A stretch of DNA of 64,000 bases, from contig NZ_CP120131.1 of NCBI RefSeq assembly GCF_034039665.1, positions 124,001-188,000 on the forward strand. Reading direction: 5' to 3'. Below are positions 1 to 7,636 of this stretch, one piece after another. A program made the translations under genes and the position numbers. Within the stretch, counting starts at the first letter, position 1. Each line of letters starts with the position of its first letter. Under the pieces are notes generated by a model. That model was not told where the DNA came from. It made no database searches and saw only the letters and a list, made by a program, of their open reading frames with translations. The DNA comes from Mammaliicoccus sp. Dog046. Lineage in GTDB: Bacteria; Bacillota; Bacilli; Staphylococcales; Staphylococcaceae.

Positions 1-1481
1 TGAGCGCATCTGAATCTCAAAGCGAGAGCGAGTCATTAAGTACCTCAGAATCACAAAGTGAGAGCGAATCATTGAGTTCATCTGAGTCGCAAAGTGAGAG
101 CGAGTCATTGAGTGCGTCGGAATCACAAAGTGAAAGCGAGTCGTTAAGCGAGTCGTTAAGTGAGTCAGAATCACAAAGTGAATCATTGAGTGCATCCGAA
201 TCATTAAGTGCGTCTGAGTCACAAAGTGCGAGTGAATCAATAAGTGCGAGCGAATCATTGAGCGCTTCAGAATCACAAAGTGAAAGCGAGTCGTTGAGTG
301 CTTCAGAATCTCAAAGCGAGAGCGAGTCATTAAGTACCTCAGAATCACAAAGTGAGAGCGAATCATTGAGTTCATCTGAGTCGCAAAGTGAGAGCGAGTC
401 ATTGAGTGCGTCTGAGTCACAAAGCGAATCATTAAGTGCTTCTGAGTCACAAAGTACAAGTGAGTCCGTGAGTGCGTCGGAATCGCAAAGTGTAAGTGAA
501 TCCGTGAGCGTATCAGAATCAGTAAGTACAAGTGAATCAATTAGTGGATCTGAGTCGCAAAGTGCCAGCGAATCATTGAGTGCGTCAGAATCTCAAAGCG
601 AGAGCGAGTCATTAAGTGCTTCAGAGTCATTAAGTGAAAGTGAATCATTAAGTGCGTCGGAATCGCAAAGTGAGAGTGAATCATTAAGCGCGTCAGAATC
701 CCAAAGTGCGAGCGAATCATTAAGTGCCTCTGAATCACAAAGTACAAGTGAATCATTAAGCGCGTCAGAATCACAAAGTGAAAGTGAGTCGTTAAGTGAG
801 TCAGAATCACAAAGTACAAGCGAATCCGTAAGTGCGTCGGAATCACAAAGTGAGAGCGAATCATTAAGCGCGTCAGAATCCCAAAGTGCCAGCGAATCAT
901 TGAGTACTTCAGAATCAGTAAGTGAAAGCGAGTCATTAAGCGCTTCAGAGTCACAAAGTGAAAGTGAATCATTAAGTGCCTCTGAATCACAAAGTACAAG
1001 TGATTCAATGAACGGTTCGGAATCATTAAGCGGCAGCGAATCATTAAGTACTTCTGAATCACCAAATGATAGTGAATCATTGAGTGGATCAGAATCACAA
1101 AGCACAAGTGAATCGTTAAGTACGTCAGATTCATCAAATGCGAGTGAGTCTCTAAGTACATCTGATTCTATAAATGGAGTTGATTCATTGAGTAATTCTC
1201 AGTCAATGAATGGCTCAGAATCAATGAGTGTGCCGGATTCCCTAAGTACAAGTGAAGTATTCAGCCCAACTGATTTATCCAATACGTCAGATTCATCAAG
1301 CTCAAACGAAACTCAAGGTAATTCAGATGTTGAAAATGAAAAACATCAAGATAAAGTTACAGAGTTACCTGACACAGGTGAAGAAACTACTAGAAACGGT
1401 CTGTTAGCTGGTATTTTCGGACTTGGTGGTTTAGCATTATTAGGTAGACGTCGTAAGAAACAAACTGATGAAAATAAATAA
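1..1481 (+). CDS. Serine-rich repeat cell-wall adhesin (SraP-like), 3' part
   Basis: This is the C-terminal part of a surface glycoprotein adhesin; the frame is open from base 3, so the start lies outside the window. About 430 residues are near-perfect Ser-x-Ser-x repeat ([11 protein letters not shown] type). A less regular stretch with N, D and P follows, then a sortase signal: LPDTG (1365-1379), a hydrophobic segment and the RRRKK tail. Proteins of this family are O-glycosylated in the cytoplasm and exported by the accessory SecA2/SecY2 system. The two glycosyltransferases expected for the first step lie directly downstream, while secY2, asp and secA2 are not in the window. Because the repeat is so pure, its length may vary between strains or be mis-assembled. 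The family is certain; the exact orthologue is not. Confidence 0.93.
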   Translation, partial: SASESQSESESLSTSESQSESESLSSSESQSESESLSASESQSESESLSESLSESESQSESLSASESLSASESQSASESISASESLSASESQSESESLSASESQSESESLSTSESQSESESLSSSESQSESESLSASESQSESLSASESQSTSESVSASESQSVSESVSVSESVSTSESISGSESQSASESLSASESQSESESLSASESLSESESLSASESQSESESLSASESQSASESLSASESQSTSESLSASESQSESESLSESESQSTSESVSASESQSESESLSASESQSASESLSTSESVSESESLSASESQSESESLSASESQSTSDSMNGSESLSGSESLSTSESPNDSESLSGSESQSTSESLSTSDSSNASESLSTSDSINGVDSLSNSQSMNGSESMSVPDSLSTSEVFSPTDLSNTSDSSSSNETQGNSDVENEKHQDKVTELPDTGEETTRNGLLAGIFGLGGLALLGRRRKKQTDENK

Positions 1482-1509
1482 GATTTGATTTGAATATCAA
1501 TACAAAATA

Positions 1510-1541
1510 CAGCTGAGGATATTCTCCTTAGCTGATTTTGT
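1510..1541 (+). terminator. Terminator after the serine-rich adhesin
   Basis: A 10-bp stem (1510-1519 with 1525-1534, one G-T pair) with a 5-base loop is followed by a T-rich stretch. It sits 28 bases after the adhesin stop, so the adhesin and the downstream gtf genes are probably separate or only partly linked transcripts. Confidence 0.75.
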
Positions 1542-1583
1542 TCTATTAAGTAAATATTTCAAAAGTGATAGGAAGTGTAATTA

Positions 1584-1772
1584 ATGAGTGAAAATGTATA
1601 TAAAACGGATGATTTAGATGAAATCAACAAGCAAATTGAAGAAGAATTGATTGCATATGACCCTGAAAACGAGCAAAAGAAACCGAAAAAAGAATTTTTG
1701 TCACTGAAGTTCCTAACGATGTTAATGATATTTTCATTAATGGCTTTAAGTATTGTGAAATTGTTTGTGTAA
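1584..1772 (+). CDS. 62-aa single-pass membrane protein in the adhesin export locus
   Basis: This small protein has an acidic, hydrophilic N-terminal half (about 40 residues, ending in a KKPKKE cluster) and one C-terminal membrane helix of about 20 residues, so the N-terminus should be cytoplasmic. It starts with ATG after a moderate GGAAG site and precedes gtfA by 43 bases. I do not recognise a specific family. Its size, topology and position between a serine-rich adhesin and gtfA recall the small Asp4/Asp5 (SecE/SecG-like) proteins of the streptococcal accessory Sec loci, but the sequence lacks an obvious SecE signature. An accessory-Sec helper role is inference from position only. Confidence 0.6.
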   Translation: MSENVYKTDDLDEINKQIEEELIAYDPENEQKKPKKEFLSLKFLTMLMIFSLMALSIVKLFV

Positions 1773-1815
1773 CCAATGAAATACGATTTAAACTTTAGTT
1801 ATTGAGGTGTAATAC

Positions 1816-3321
1816 ATGACGATATATAACATGAACTATGGTATTGGATGGGCGAGTAGTGGTGTAGAGTATGCACAATTATATAGAGCTCAAGCTTTAA
1901 GAGATAGAGAAGAAGCATTAAAGTTTGTGTTTTTAGAATTTATAAAAACAGAAAATATACAAACGCTAACTGAAAATTTAGGGTTTAATGATGATGAAGT
2001 AATCTGGCTATATCAGTATTTTACTGACATAAAAATAGCACCTTCGAGTGTTAAAGTAGACGATATTTTACAATCACTCAATGAAGATATTACTAAATCA
2101 GAAGGCGAAGGAAAAATTAAAAAATATTTCTTTAATAAGAATAGCAATTATATCGTGTGTTATCTTAAGGATGAAGATAGCGATATTGTTGATAGAGTTG
2201 AATATGTATCAAGAGGAAAGTTAATCCGTAAAGATTATTACTCATATGTTCGTGTCTTGTCAGAGTATTATGCACCAGAAGATAACAAAGCTAAATTATA
2301 TATGAGGGTTTTCTACAATGAAGATGGGTCAATCGCATATAACGAATACTTAAACAAAGATGATAGTATGTTCGTTTTCGCAGATAGAGTACTATATTCT
2401 AAGCAAAGCTTTATCGCATATTTTATGGAAAGACTTCAATTGTCTTCAGAAGATATGATTTTATTAGATCGTTCGAAAGATATTGCCCAGGTAATAGTTG
2501 AAAATAAAGCACCAGCACAACTAGGTGTCGTCATTCATGCGGAACATTATAATGCGGCTGTATCGAATGATGATTATATCCTTTGGAACAATCATTATGA
2601 ATATGTGTTTACGAACGCACGTGAAATTGATTTCTTCATCACAGCAACGGAATGTCAAAATGAACTTCTGACACAACAATTTGAAAAGTATAATCATATC
2701 ACTCCGAATATATACACGATTCCTGTAGGTAATTTAAAAGCTTTACCTCAACCAATAAACAGAAATCGTTATTCTATTATTACAGCTTCAAGATTAGCTG
2801 ATGAAAAACACGTAGATTGGTTAGTAAAAGCAGTCGCAAAAGCGAAACAACACATACCTGAACTCACATTTGATATTTATGGAGAAGGTACGCAAAAGCA
2901 GAAATTAAAGAACATTATCCAGGAAAACAAAGCTGAAAATTACATCCAGATGCATGGCCATGTGAATTTAAATCAAGTATATGTGAATTACGAGTTGTTT
3001 ATATCAGGATCAACGAGTGAAGGATTTGGTTTAACTTTAATGGAAGCAATAGGTTCAGGTTTAGGTTTAATCGGTTTCGATGTTGATTATGGTAATACAA
3101 CGTTTATTAATGATAATGACAACGGTTATCGCATAACTATTAAACGAAATGAAGAATCAGAGGATGAAATCGTAAGTAAGGTGGCTGATGCTATAATACG
3201 ATTTTTTGAACAAGATACACAACACTTCCATGAAGCTTCATATAAAATAGCACAACATTTTACGCAAGACGCAGTGAAAATCCAATGGAATCATTTAATT
3301 GAAGAGGTGTTATATGATTAA
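1816..3321 (+). CDS. gtfA: Accessory Sec glycosyltransferase GtfA (GlcNAc transferase to serine-rich adhesin)
   Basis: The 501-aa GT-B glycosyltransferase matches the length and hallmarks of GtfA: the N-terminal MNYGIGWASSGVEYAQ segment, the family-specific inserted domain (about residues 50-200), and the C-terminal nucleotide-sugar site ending in STSEGFGLTLMEAIGSG (about residues 395-412). In the known pathway GtfA with GtfB transfers N-acetylglucosamine to serines of the adhesin in the cytoplasm, before SecA2 export. The start is ATG after GAGGTG. Its last 8 bases overlap gtfB, which suggests translational coupling of the two subunits. Confidence 0.93.
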   Translation: MTIYNMNYGIGWASSGVEYAQLYRAQALRDREEALKFVFLEFIKTENIQTLTENLGFNDDEVIWLYQYFTDIKIAPSSVKVDDILQSLNEDITKSEGEGKIKKYFFNKNSNYIVCYLKDEDSDIVDRVEYVSRGKLIRKDYYSYVRVLSEYYAPEDNKAKLYMRVFYNEDGSIAYNEYLNKDDSMFVFADRVLYSKQSFIAYFMERLQLSSEDMILLDRSKDIAQVIVENKAPAQLGVVIHAEHYNAAVSNDDYILWNNHYEYVFTNAREIDFFITATECQNELLTQQFEKYNHITPNIYTIPVGNLKALPQPINRNRYSIITASRLADEKHVDWLVKAVAKAKQHIPELTFDIYGEGTQKQKLKNIIQENKAENYIQMHGHVNLNQVYVNYELFISGSTSEGFGLTLMEAIGSGLGLIGFDVDYGNTTFINDNDNGYRITIKRNEESEDEIVSKVADAIIRFFEQDTQHFHEASYKIAQHFTQDAVKIQWNHLIEEVLYD

Positions 3322-4636
3322 TTTATTTGAAACTTTTGATAAACAAACAATCGTCCTTTATAATTCATTTAAATTTTCTAGAATGAATAGACAGACCATC
3401 GTCATTGAAGGAGATGGATTTCTGCCTAATGATGTTCAAACACCTTATGAATTCTTTGCGGAAAATGAAAATATGCCGATTAAACCATTATATTTTAATC
3501 AAGTTCAAACACCGAGATATTGGATGATAGAAGGCAATAATAATGAAGCGGTTATTAAAGATACTGGAGATATTAAAGCGAGAATTATTTACAAGAAGAA
3601 CTATAAACAGAGAATTGTAGAACGTATTGAGTGGTTAAATAAACAAGGGCATACGCAGTATATTGATTATTACAATAAGTATGGATATAGCTATGCACAA
3701 GTGGTGTTGGATCCAAACACACATAGAAGAATATTAAAACGTTATTTTAATGCTAAGGGAGAATCTTTTCTAGTTGAGAACTTCATTACAAATGATGTTG
3801 TGTTGAATTGGAAAGGTAAAGAATACTTTTTCCATTCAAAAATACAATTTGTTAATTTCTATATTCAAGTAGCAGGATTAGAATCCGAACAATTTTTAAT
3901 AAATTCATTCTCAATTCCTGCAGCAGTTATGAACGGTTTACAAGAGACGAACAATGATTATTTATATTGGCAAGGTGAAATCACAAGCGACATTATTCGT
4001 CATATGGAAAACTTATTATCTAAAGAACGTAGATCATTTAGCATCATTGTTCCTAGCGATGCAGCTTATGAACAAATCCAATCATCTATAAGCAATCAAT
4101 GGAAAGATAGAATACATCGTTCGGGATATGTATATCAATTCTTGAAAGCTAACAATCATTCAAACCAAGTGCTGACTTTAACAAATTCAGATCAAATACC
4201 ACATCTAGAAGAACTCGTGCAAACACATCCACAATTAGACTTTCATATTGCAGCATTGACTGAAATGTCGAATGTGTTAATGAATTTGAATCAATATGGC
4301 AATGTTCAATTATATCCAAACGCTAAAAAAGATGAATTCAAAGCACTTTATCAAAAATGCGATATCTATTTAGATATTAATAAAGGGAATGAAATATTAG
4401 ATGCAGTAAGAGCATCATTTGATTATAAATTATTAATCTTAGGATATGATGCAACAGCACATAATAAAGTTGTAACCGCGCCAACGCATCTGTTTGATGT
4501 AACGCAACCACAACAATTAATAAGTAAATTACAAGAAGTCACACAAAATACCGACACCCTAGATCACAGCTTAACATTGCAGTTAAAACAAGCAAACGCC
4601 ATCGATAAAGCAACATTTATTGCATCGGTGAAATAA
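3314..4636 (+). CDS. gtfB: GtfB, glycosyltransferase stabilising partner of GtfA
   Basis: The 440-aa protein starts MINLFETFDKQTIVLYNSF, typical of GtfB, the substrate-binding co-subunit of GtfA. It has the same fold as GtfA but an eroded donor site: the C-terminal region around residues 345-375 lacks the EGFGL...EA motif seen in GtfA, as expected for this non-catalytic partner. An in-frame TTG 15 bases upstream is possible, but ATG 3314 is chosen because GAAGAGG at 3301-3307 lies at proper spacing before it. It overlaps the gtfA stop by 8 bases. A strong hairpin follows, making gtfB the end of the operon. Confidence 0.9.
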   Translation: MINLFETFDKQTIVLYNSFKFSRMNRQTIVIEGDGFLPNDVQTPYEFFAENENMPIKPLYFNQVQTPRYWMIEGNNNEAVIKDTGDIKARIIYKKNYKQRIVERIEWLNKQGHTQYIDYYNKYGYSYAQVVLDPNTHRRILKRYFNAKGESFLVENFITNDVVLNWKGKEYFFHSKIQFVNFYIQVAGLESEQFLINSFSIPAAVMNGLQETNNDYLYWQGEITSDIIRHMENLLSKERRSFSIIVPSDAAYEQIQSSISNQWKDRIHRSGYVYQFLKANNHSNQVLTLTNSDQIPHLEELVQTHPQLDFHIAALTEMSNVLMNLNQYGNVQLYPNAKKDEFKALYQKCDIYLDINKGNEILDAVRASFDYKLLILGYDATAHNKVVTAPTHLFDVTQPQQLISKLQEVTQNTDTLDHSLTLQLKQANAIDKATFIASVK

Positions 4637-4650
4637 ATTTAATAGCAAAT

Positions 4651-4714
4651 AAAACAATCCTTTTATAATAAATTGTGCATAGAGTACAAAAGTTTATTGT
4701 AAAAGGATTGTTTG
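4651..4714 (+). terminator. Long hairpin after gtfB
   Basis: AAACAATCC (4652-4660) pairs with GGATTGTTT (4705-4713), and the pairing continues inward through TTTTA/TAAAA and AATAAA/TTTATT. It ends 77 bases after the gtfB stop and is followed by T-rich DNA. It is a probable intrinsic terminator of the gtfAB transcript. Confidence 0.65.
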
Positions 4715-4723
4715 TGTTTTGAA

Positions 4724-4751
4724 TTGACATATTAATTTTTAAAACTATAAT
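4724..4751 (+). promoter_or_regulatory. Consensus sigma-A promoter upstream of the truncated kinase gene
   Basis: TTGACA (4724-4729) and TATAAT (4746-4751) are separated by 16 bases, a perfect match to both hexamers. A GGGGAGG ribosome site follows at 4795-4801. The promoter now drives only a gene remnant. Confidence 0.75.
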
Positions 4752-4792
4752 AGAAATGACAAGAATATTCAAAATTTTCATTCAATTAGCTT

Positions 4793-5047
4793 TTGGGGAG
4801 GCTGATTTTTATAGAAGATATTTATCCAATTAGAAGTGTGCTTACATCAATGTCTGTTGAAGCTCATAATAAAATTATTAATCTCTCAAACCAACTTCAA
4901 ATGATTGCTAATCTTAATCGTGCAAATGTATTTATCGATTGCCAGATAGGTGACAAAAATGAAGTAATCGTTGTTGCAGAAGCAATTCCTATAAATCAAA
5001 AAAGTTTATATAATACCGTAAATAAACATGAGGGTAATGATTTTTAA
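4793..5047 (+). pseudogene. Remnant of a sensor histidine kinase (N-terminal domain only)
   Basis: Up to 84 codons that look like the start of the N-terminal sensory domain (H_kinase_N type) found in some Firmicute kinases: NQLQMIANLNRANVFIDCQ, then VIVVAEAIP and SLYNTV. Family members continue for hundreds of residues with HisKA_2 and ATPase domains, and nothing of these is present. The frame ends just after it meets the convergent, equally truncated MFS gene. The nominal start is TTG 4793, but the GGGGAGG site overlaps it, so an ATT or ATA codon at 4805-4811 may have been the real start. The promoter and ribosome site are intact. I regard it as a broken gene. The family assignment is from remembered motif similarity. 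Confidence 0.6.
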
Positions 5048-5890
5048 AATAGGATTCTTGTTAAAAATTTTAGCAAATTTAATTACAATAAACGCACCCA
5101 TAATTGTTCCAAAATAATAACTCGCATTAATATATCCCCACCAAGTGACATCATGATTTAAATGCACTTGTACAAATTTTAAAGTAACAGATCCTATCCA
5201 AATAGAACCGACTAATACTTCGATACATTCTATAATAATCAAACTTCTAATGACAGAATGCCTGTTTAATAATTGAATAGAGTTTAAAATTGTAGTTATT
5301 GGATTTTTACTTTGTAATGCATCCTTTTTATTAATGATATGTATATTAAAAACAGCAATTAAAGATAGGACAAGTAAAGTTAATGAAATCAATAAGAGAT
5401 TGTTATTACCGATGAGTGATATAATCCAAGCGCCTAAAACCCACCCTGAAAATAACAATAACTGATCTAAACTTGTAATGATGGATAAACCTTTTGAGAG
5501 ATGTTGAGCGTTAAGCGTTTCTTTGAGAATTCTTGATTTTAAAGGCGTGAAAATACCGTTAACGAAAGAAAGTAAAAAGATAATGCAATACATAATTGCG
5601 AGATCTATATGGTTATTAGTACAAATTAGAAGTAAGAACATACATACAATTTGAAAAGCAGCATTGAAAATTAATAAAGTTTTCACTTTAACTCTTTGAG
5701 TAATGCTCGAAATACTCAAACCTGAGATAATCTTTGCGCCAACGCTAATAAAGGTGATAAGACTGGAGTAAAGCACCGAATGAGTTAAACTATAAACATA
5801 ATAAGTCATAGCCATTGTGTAAAATGAGAAAGCTAAATTCGTTGCAAGTTGTGTTATTAAAAGTGAATAAAAACTTTTGTTATGAATCAT
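5006..5890 (-). pseudogene. MFS efflux transporter lacking its C-terminal third
   Basis: The 294-aa protein has the N-terminal half of a major facilitator: TM1-6 with the short loop SITQRVKVK after TM2, then a central loop and about three further helices ending LKIITLMFIYGII. MFS carriers have about 400 residues and 12 helices, so the last three or so are missing. The reading frame ends inside the region shared with the truncated kinase gene on the other strand, consistent with a deletion that removed the 3' ends of both. The start ATG at 5890 has a good AAGGTGG site. The substrate cannot be told; a drug or macrolide-type exporter is possible. Probably non-functional. Confidence 0.65.
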
Positions 5891-5933
5891 ATATTAACCA
5901 CCTTAAATTAGCGTAAAAAAGTTACTTATTTAT

Positions 5934-5960
5934 ATCTTCTCATTACCCAGGTAATAATTC
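5934..5960. repeat. Palindromic module-boundary repeat, copy 1
   Basis: The 14-bp palindrome ATTACCCAGGTAAT (5942-5955) is preceded by ATATCTTCTC and followed by an ATTCGAA element. It lies between the DUF4176 gene and the MFS gene. The same block recurs at 10129-10142 and 12233-12246, and half of it at 13685-13690. No known regulator site was recognised. Confidence 0.7.
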
Positions 5961-5967
5961 GAATATA

Positions 5968-6282
5968 TTATTCTAAACCAAAGCTCTTTTCTTGTCCGAC
6001 AGTCCCTCTGATAATACTAGGATCTAAATCTTTGAGCATATCTTGATACAATTCTTGAAAACGAACTTCATCAACATCAGAGTAGCCTTCAAAAATAACA
6101 CGATCTATATTGTCTTCGTTAAAATAATAAACTTCATCTTCAACTAGACCTAAAGGATAAACACACGCAGAATAATCAAAAATGTATTTTTGGTCATCTG
6201 TTTCAATGATTGGCCCTCTATTTAAAATCATTAATTTTCGAGAGCCGCCTTTCAAATAAACAATACTACCGATAGTTTTCAT
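5968..6282 (-). CDS. DUF4176 family protein linked to type VII toxin modules
   Basis: The 104-aa cytosolic protein opens MKTIGSIVYLKGGSRKLMILNRGP and contains DYSACVYPLGL and VIFEGY, a pattern I associate with the DUF4176 family, which is often encoded in type VIIb LXG loci. Its function is not established here; a helper or chaperone role for LXG export is plausible by context. It starts with ATG after an AGGAGG site that overlaps the end of the upstream DUF443 gene, so the two are co-transcribed. It is the last gene of the minus-strand immunity array. Confidence 0.75.
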   Translation of the reverse strand: MKTIGSIVYLKGGSRKLMILNRGPIIETDDQKYIFDYSACVYPLGLVEDEVYYFNEDNIDRVIFEGYSDVDEVRFQELYQDMLKDLDPSIIRGTVGQEKSFGLE

Positions 6283-6296
6283 ATTAAATAATCCTC

Positions 6297-6935
6297 CTAT
6301 GATTTAAATTCTTTTAATTCCTTTATATGTACATAACCCATACCAAAGCTAAAATGATTAATAAATGAAAAAATGAATGAAAACAATGTAAAACTAAAAT
6401 ATATTAAAATATTTGGTGCATAATCTAATATAGCTGCTAACATAAGTAATGCAATGAATAGGGATGCGCCGTAAGAATATAATGTTCTAATTACATTATT
6501 TTTTGTTGGTTTCATTTTAAAAAATAAGTTGCTACTTTTAATGGGAAAATCTAAAGCGCACTTTCTATGTAAAATATATCGACTTGAAAAAATAAGCATA
6601 ATCAGTAGAAAGCAAATGATTAAATTCAAAAATTGAGTGATTTGTAAATCTAATAAATTTGCAAATGGTTTAATGATACTTGAAAGAAATGTGGTTCCAC
6701 CAATAATTATCCATGTATCATTATTATTTTGTTTTTTGGGTGCAAGGTCCTCTGTGTTAATTGACTTTAATTCATCATCTGATAGTTCGTAAGCCTTCAT
6801 GGGACGAATCCAATTAATCATTGGAAAGATAAATGATAGAAGGTAACTTGCAGTATCAATGAGATAACTTTTATTATTATAGTCAATGACTTTATACCTA
6901 GAATTACCATGGAGCCTTTTCATAACTGTTTTCAA
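6297..6935 (-). CDS. DUF443 membrane protein, TsaI-like immunity (group A)
   Basis: The 212-aa polytopic protein belongs to the DUF443 family, whose S. aureus member TsaI protects against the membrane-depolarising LXG toxin TspA. It has the family signature SRYKVI..YL(I/V)DT...SFIFPMINW(I)xPMKAYELSD in the first 65 residues, then about four membrane helices and the C-terminal GYVHIKELKEF. The start is TTG 6935, because GGAGATGG at 6941-6948 sits at ideal spacing; the nearest ATG (6923) is too far. It is nearly identical to the genes at 10188 and 12292. The upstream 27 bases encode what looks like the last residues of an LXG toxin. Confidence 0.85.
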   Translation of the reverse strand: MKTVMKRLHGNSRYKVIDYNNKSYLIDTASYLLSFIFPMINWIRPMKAYELSDDELKSINTEDLAPKKQNNNDTWIIIGGTTFLSSIIKPFANLLDLQITQFLNLIICFLLIMLIFSSRYILHRKCALDFPIKSSNLFFKMKPTKNNVIRTLYSYGASLFIALLMLAAILDYAPNILIYFSFTLFSFIFSFINHFSFGMGYVHIKELKEFKS

Positions 6936-6937
6936 AA

Positions 6938-6964
6938 TTACCATCTCCATTGCATTGGGTTTAA
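6938..6964 (-). pseudogene. Vestige of LXG toxin C-terminus (LNPMQWRW-stop)
   Basis: Read on the minus strand, these 27 bases encode LNPMQWRW and TAA, matching the last residues (LNPMKWRW) of the intact LXG toxin gene at 7637. The GGAGATGG within it is the ribosome binding site of the DUF443 gene that follows. This suggests the immunity gene once followed a complete toxin gene that was later lost. Confidence 0.6.
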
Positions 6965-7001
6965 AAGTATGGATACTTAAGCTTTGTTGAACTTGTGAAG
7001 A

Positions 7002-7631
7002 TTATCTTTCTGCGATTTCTTTCACGTTAATAGGGCCTTCGCCATAAGTTGTCGTATTAATGAATAATAAACAGGCTGAAAAAATCAATAAAACGATGTA
7101 CATTATAAAGTTGGCATCATCAATAAAAAGACTGTATGAAAATACAGTTATCGCAAACAAACAGAATAAATAAAAACATATACATATCCCGATATGTTTA
7201 ATAGATGGCCACAGTATAAAGGTAGAATTATTATTTGCCACAGACAAATCTAATTTATTCTTTCTTCGTAAAGAATACCTCCAATAACAAACAGTTAGTA
7301 TTAAGAGTAGAGTAATAATCAAATTAACAAAAATAGAAATATCCATATCTATCAAACCAGTAATCGGTCTAAGTAAACTAGATAAAAAAACAGCCATTCC
7401 ACCAGCAAATAAACCTCGATTTTTTTTCTGCGCATTAGACATAGCTTCTTGTTGTTGAAGTGCATTATATTCTTCGTCAAAAAGCTCATAAGCTTTCATA
7501 GGTAAAATCCAATTTATCATTGGAAATATGTATGACCAATAGCTTTGTTCAGTATCAACGAGATAGTTTTTATTATTGTAATTTATAATATTGTATCTAG
7601 AATTCTTTATTATTTTGCTGACAGTCATCAT
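7002..7631 (-). CDS. DUF443 membrane protein, cognate immunity candidate for the LXG toxin
   Basis: The 209-aa DUF443/TsaI-like protein is encoded 5 bases after the LXG toxin stop, so it is the best candidate for the toxin's own immunity protein. It has the N-terminal SRYNIINYNNKNYLVDTEQ, then YIFPMINWILPMKAYEL, about five membrane helices and the tail EGPINVKEIAER. The start is ATG 7631 (or 7628), with GGAGATGG inside the last codons of the toxin gene serving as its ribosome site. It belongs to group B of the array (with 10875 and 13646), distinguished by the EQxYWSYIFP motif and an AMSNAQKKNRGLF cytoplasmic loop. Specific protection is inferred from position. Confidence 0.85.
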   Translation of the reverse strand: MMTVSKIIKNSRYNIINYNNKNYLVDTEQSYWSYIFPMINWILPMKAYELFDEEYNALQQQEAMSNAQKKNRGLFAGGMAVFLSSLLRPITGLIDMDISIFVNLIITLLLILTVCYWRYSLRRKNKLDLSVANNNSTFILWPSIKHIGICICFYLFCLFAITVFSYSLFIDDANFIMYIVLLIFSACLLFINTTTYGEGPINVKEIAER

Positions 7632-7636
7632 ATTAT

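Noticed and set aside
541-1161. Two long open frames antisense to the serine-rich repeat (541-1161 and 593-1105)
   Set aside because: They are by-products of the repetitive Ser codons; no ribosome site, and composition mirrors the sense repeat.
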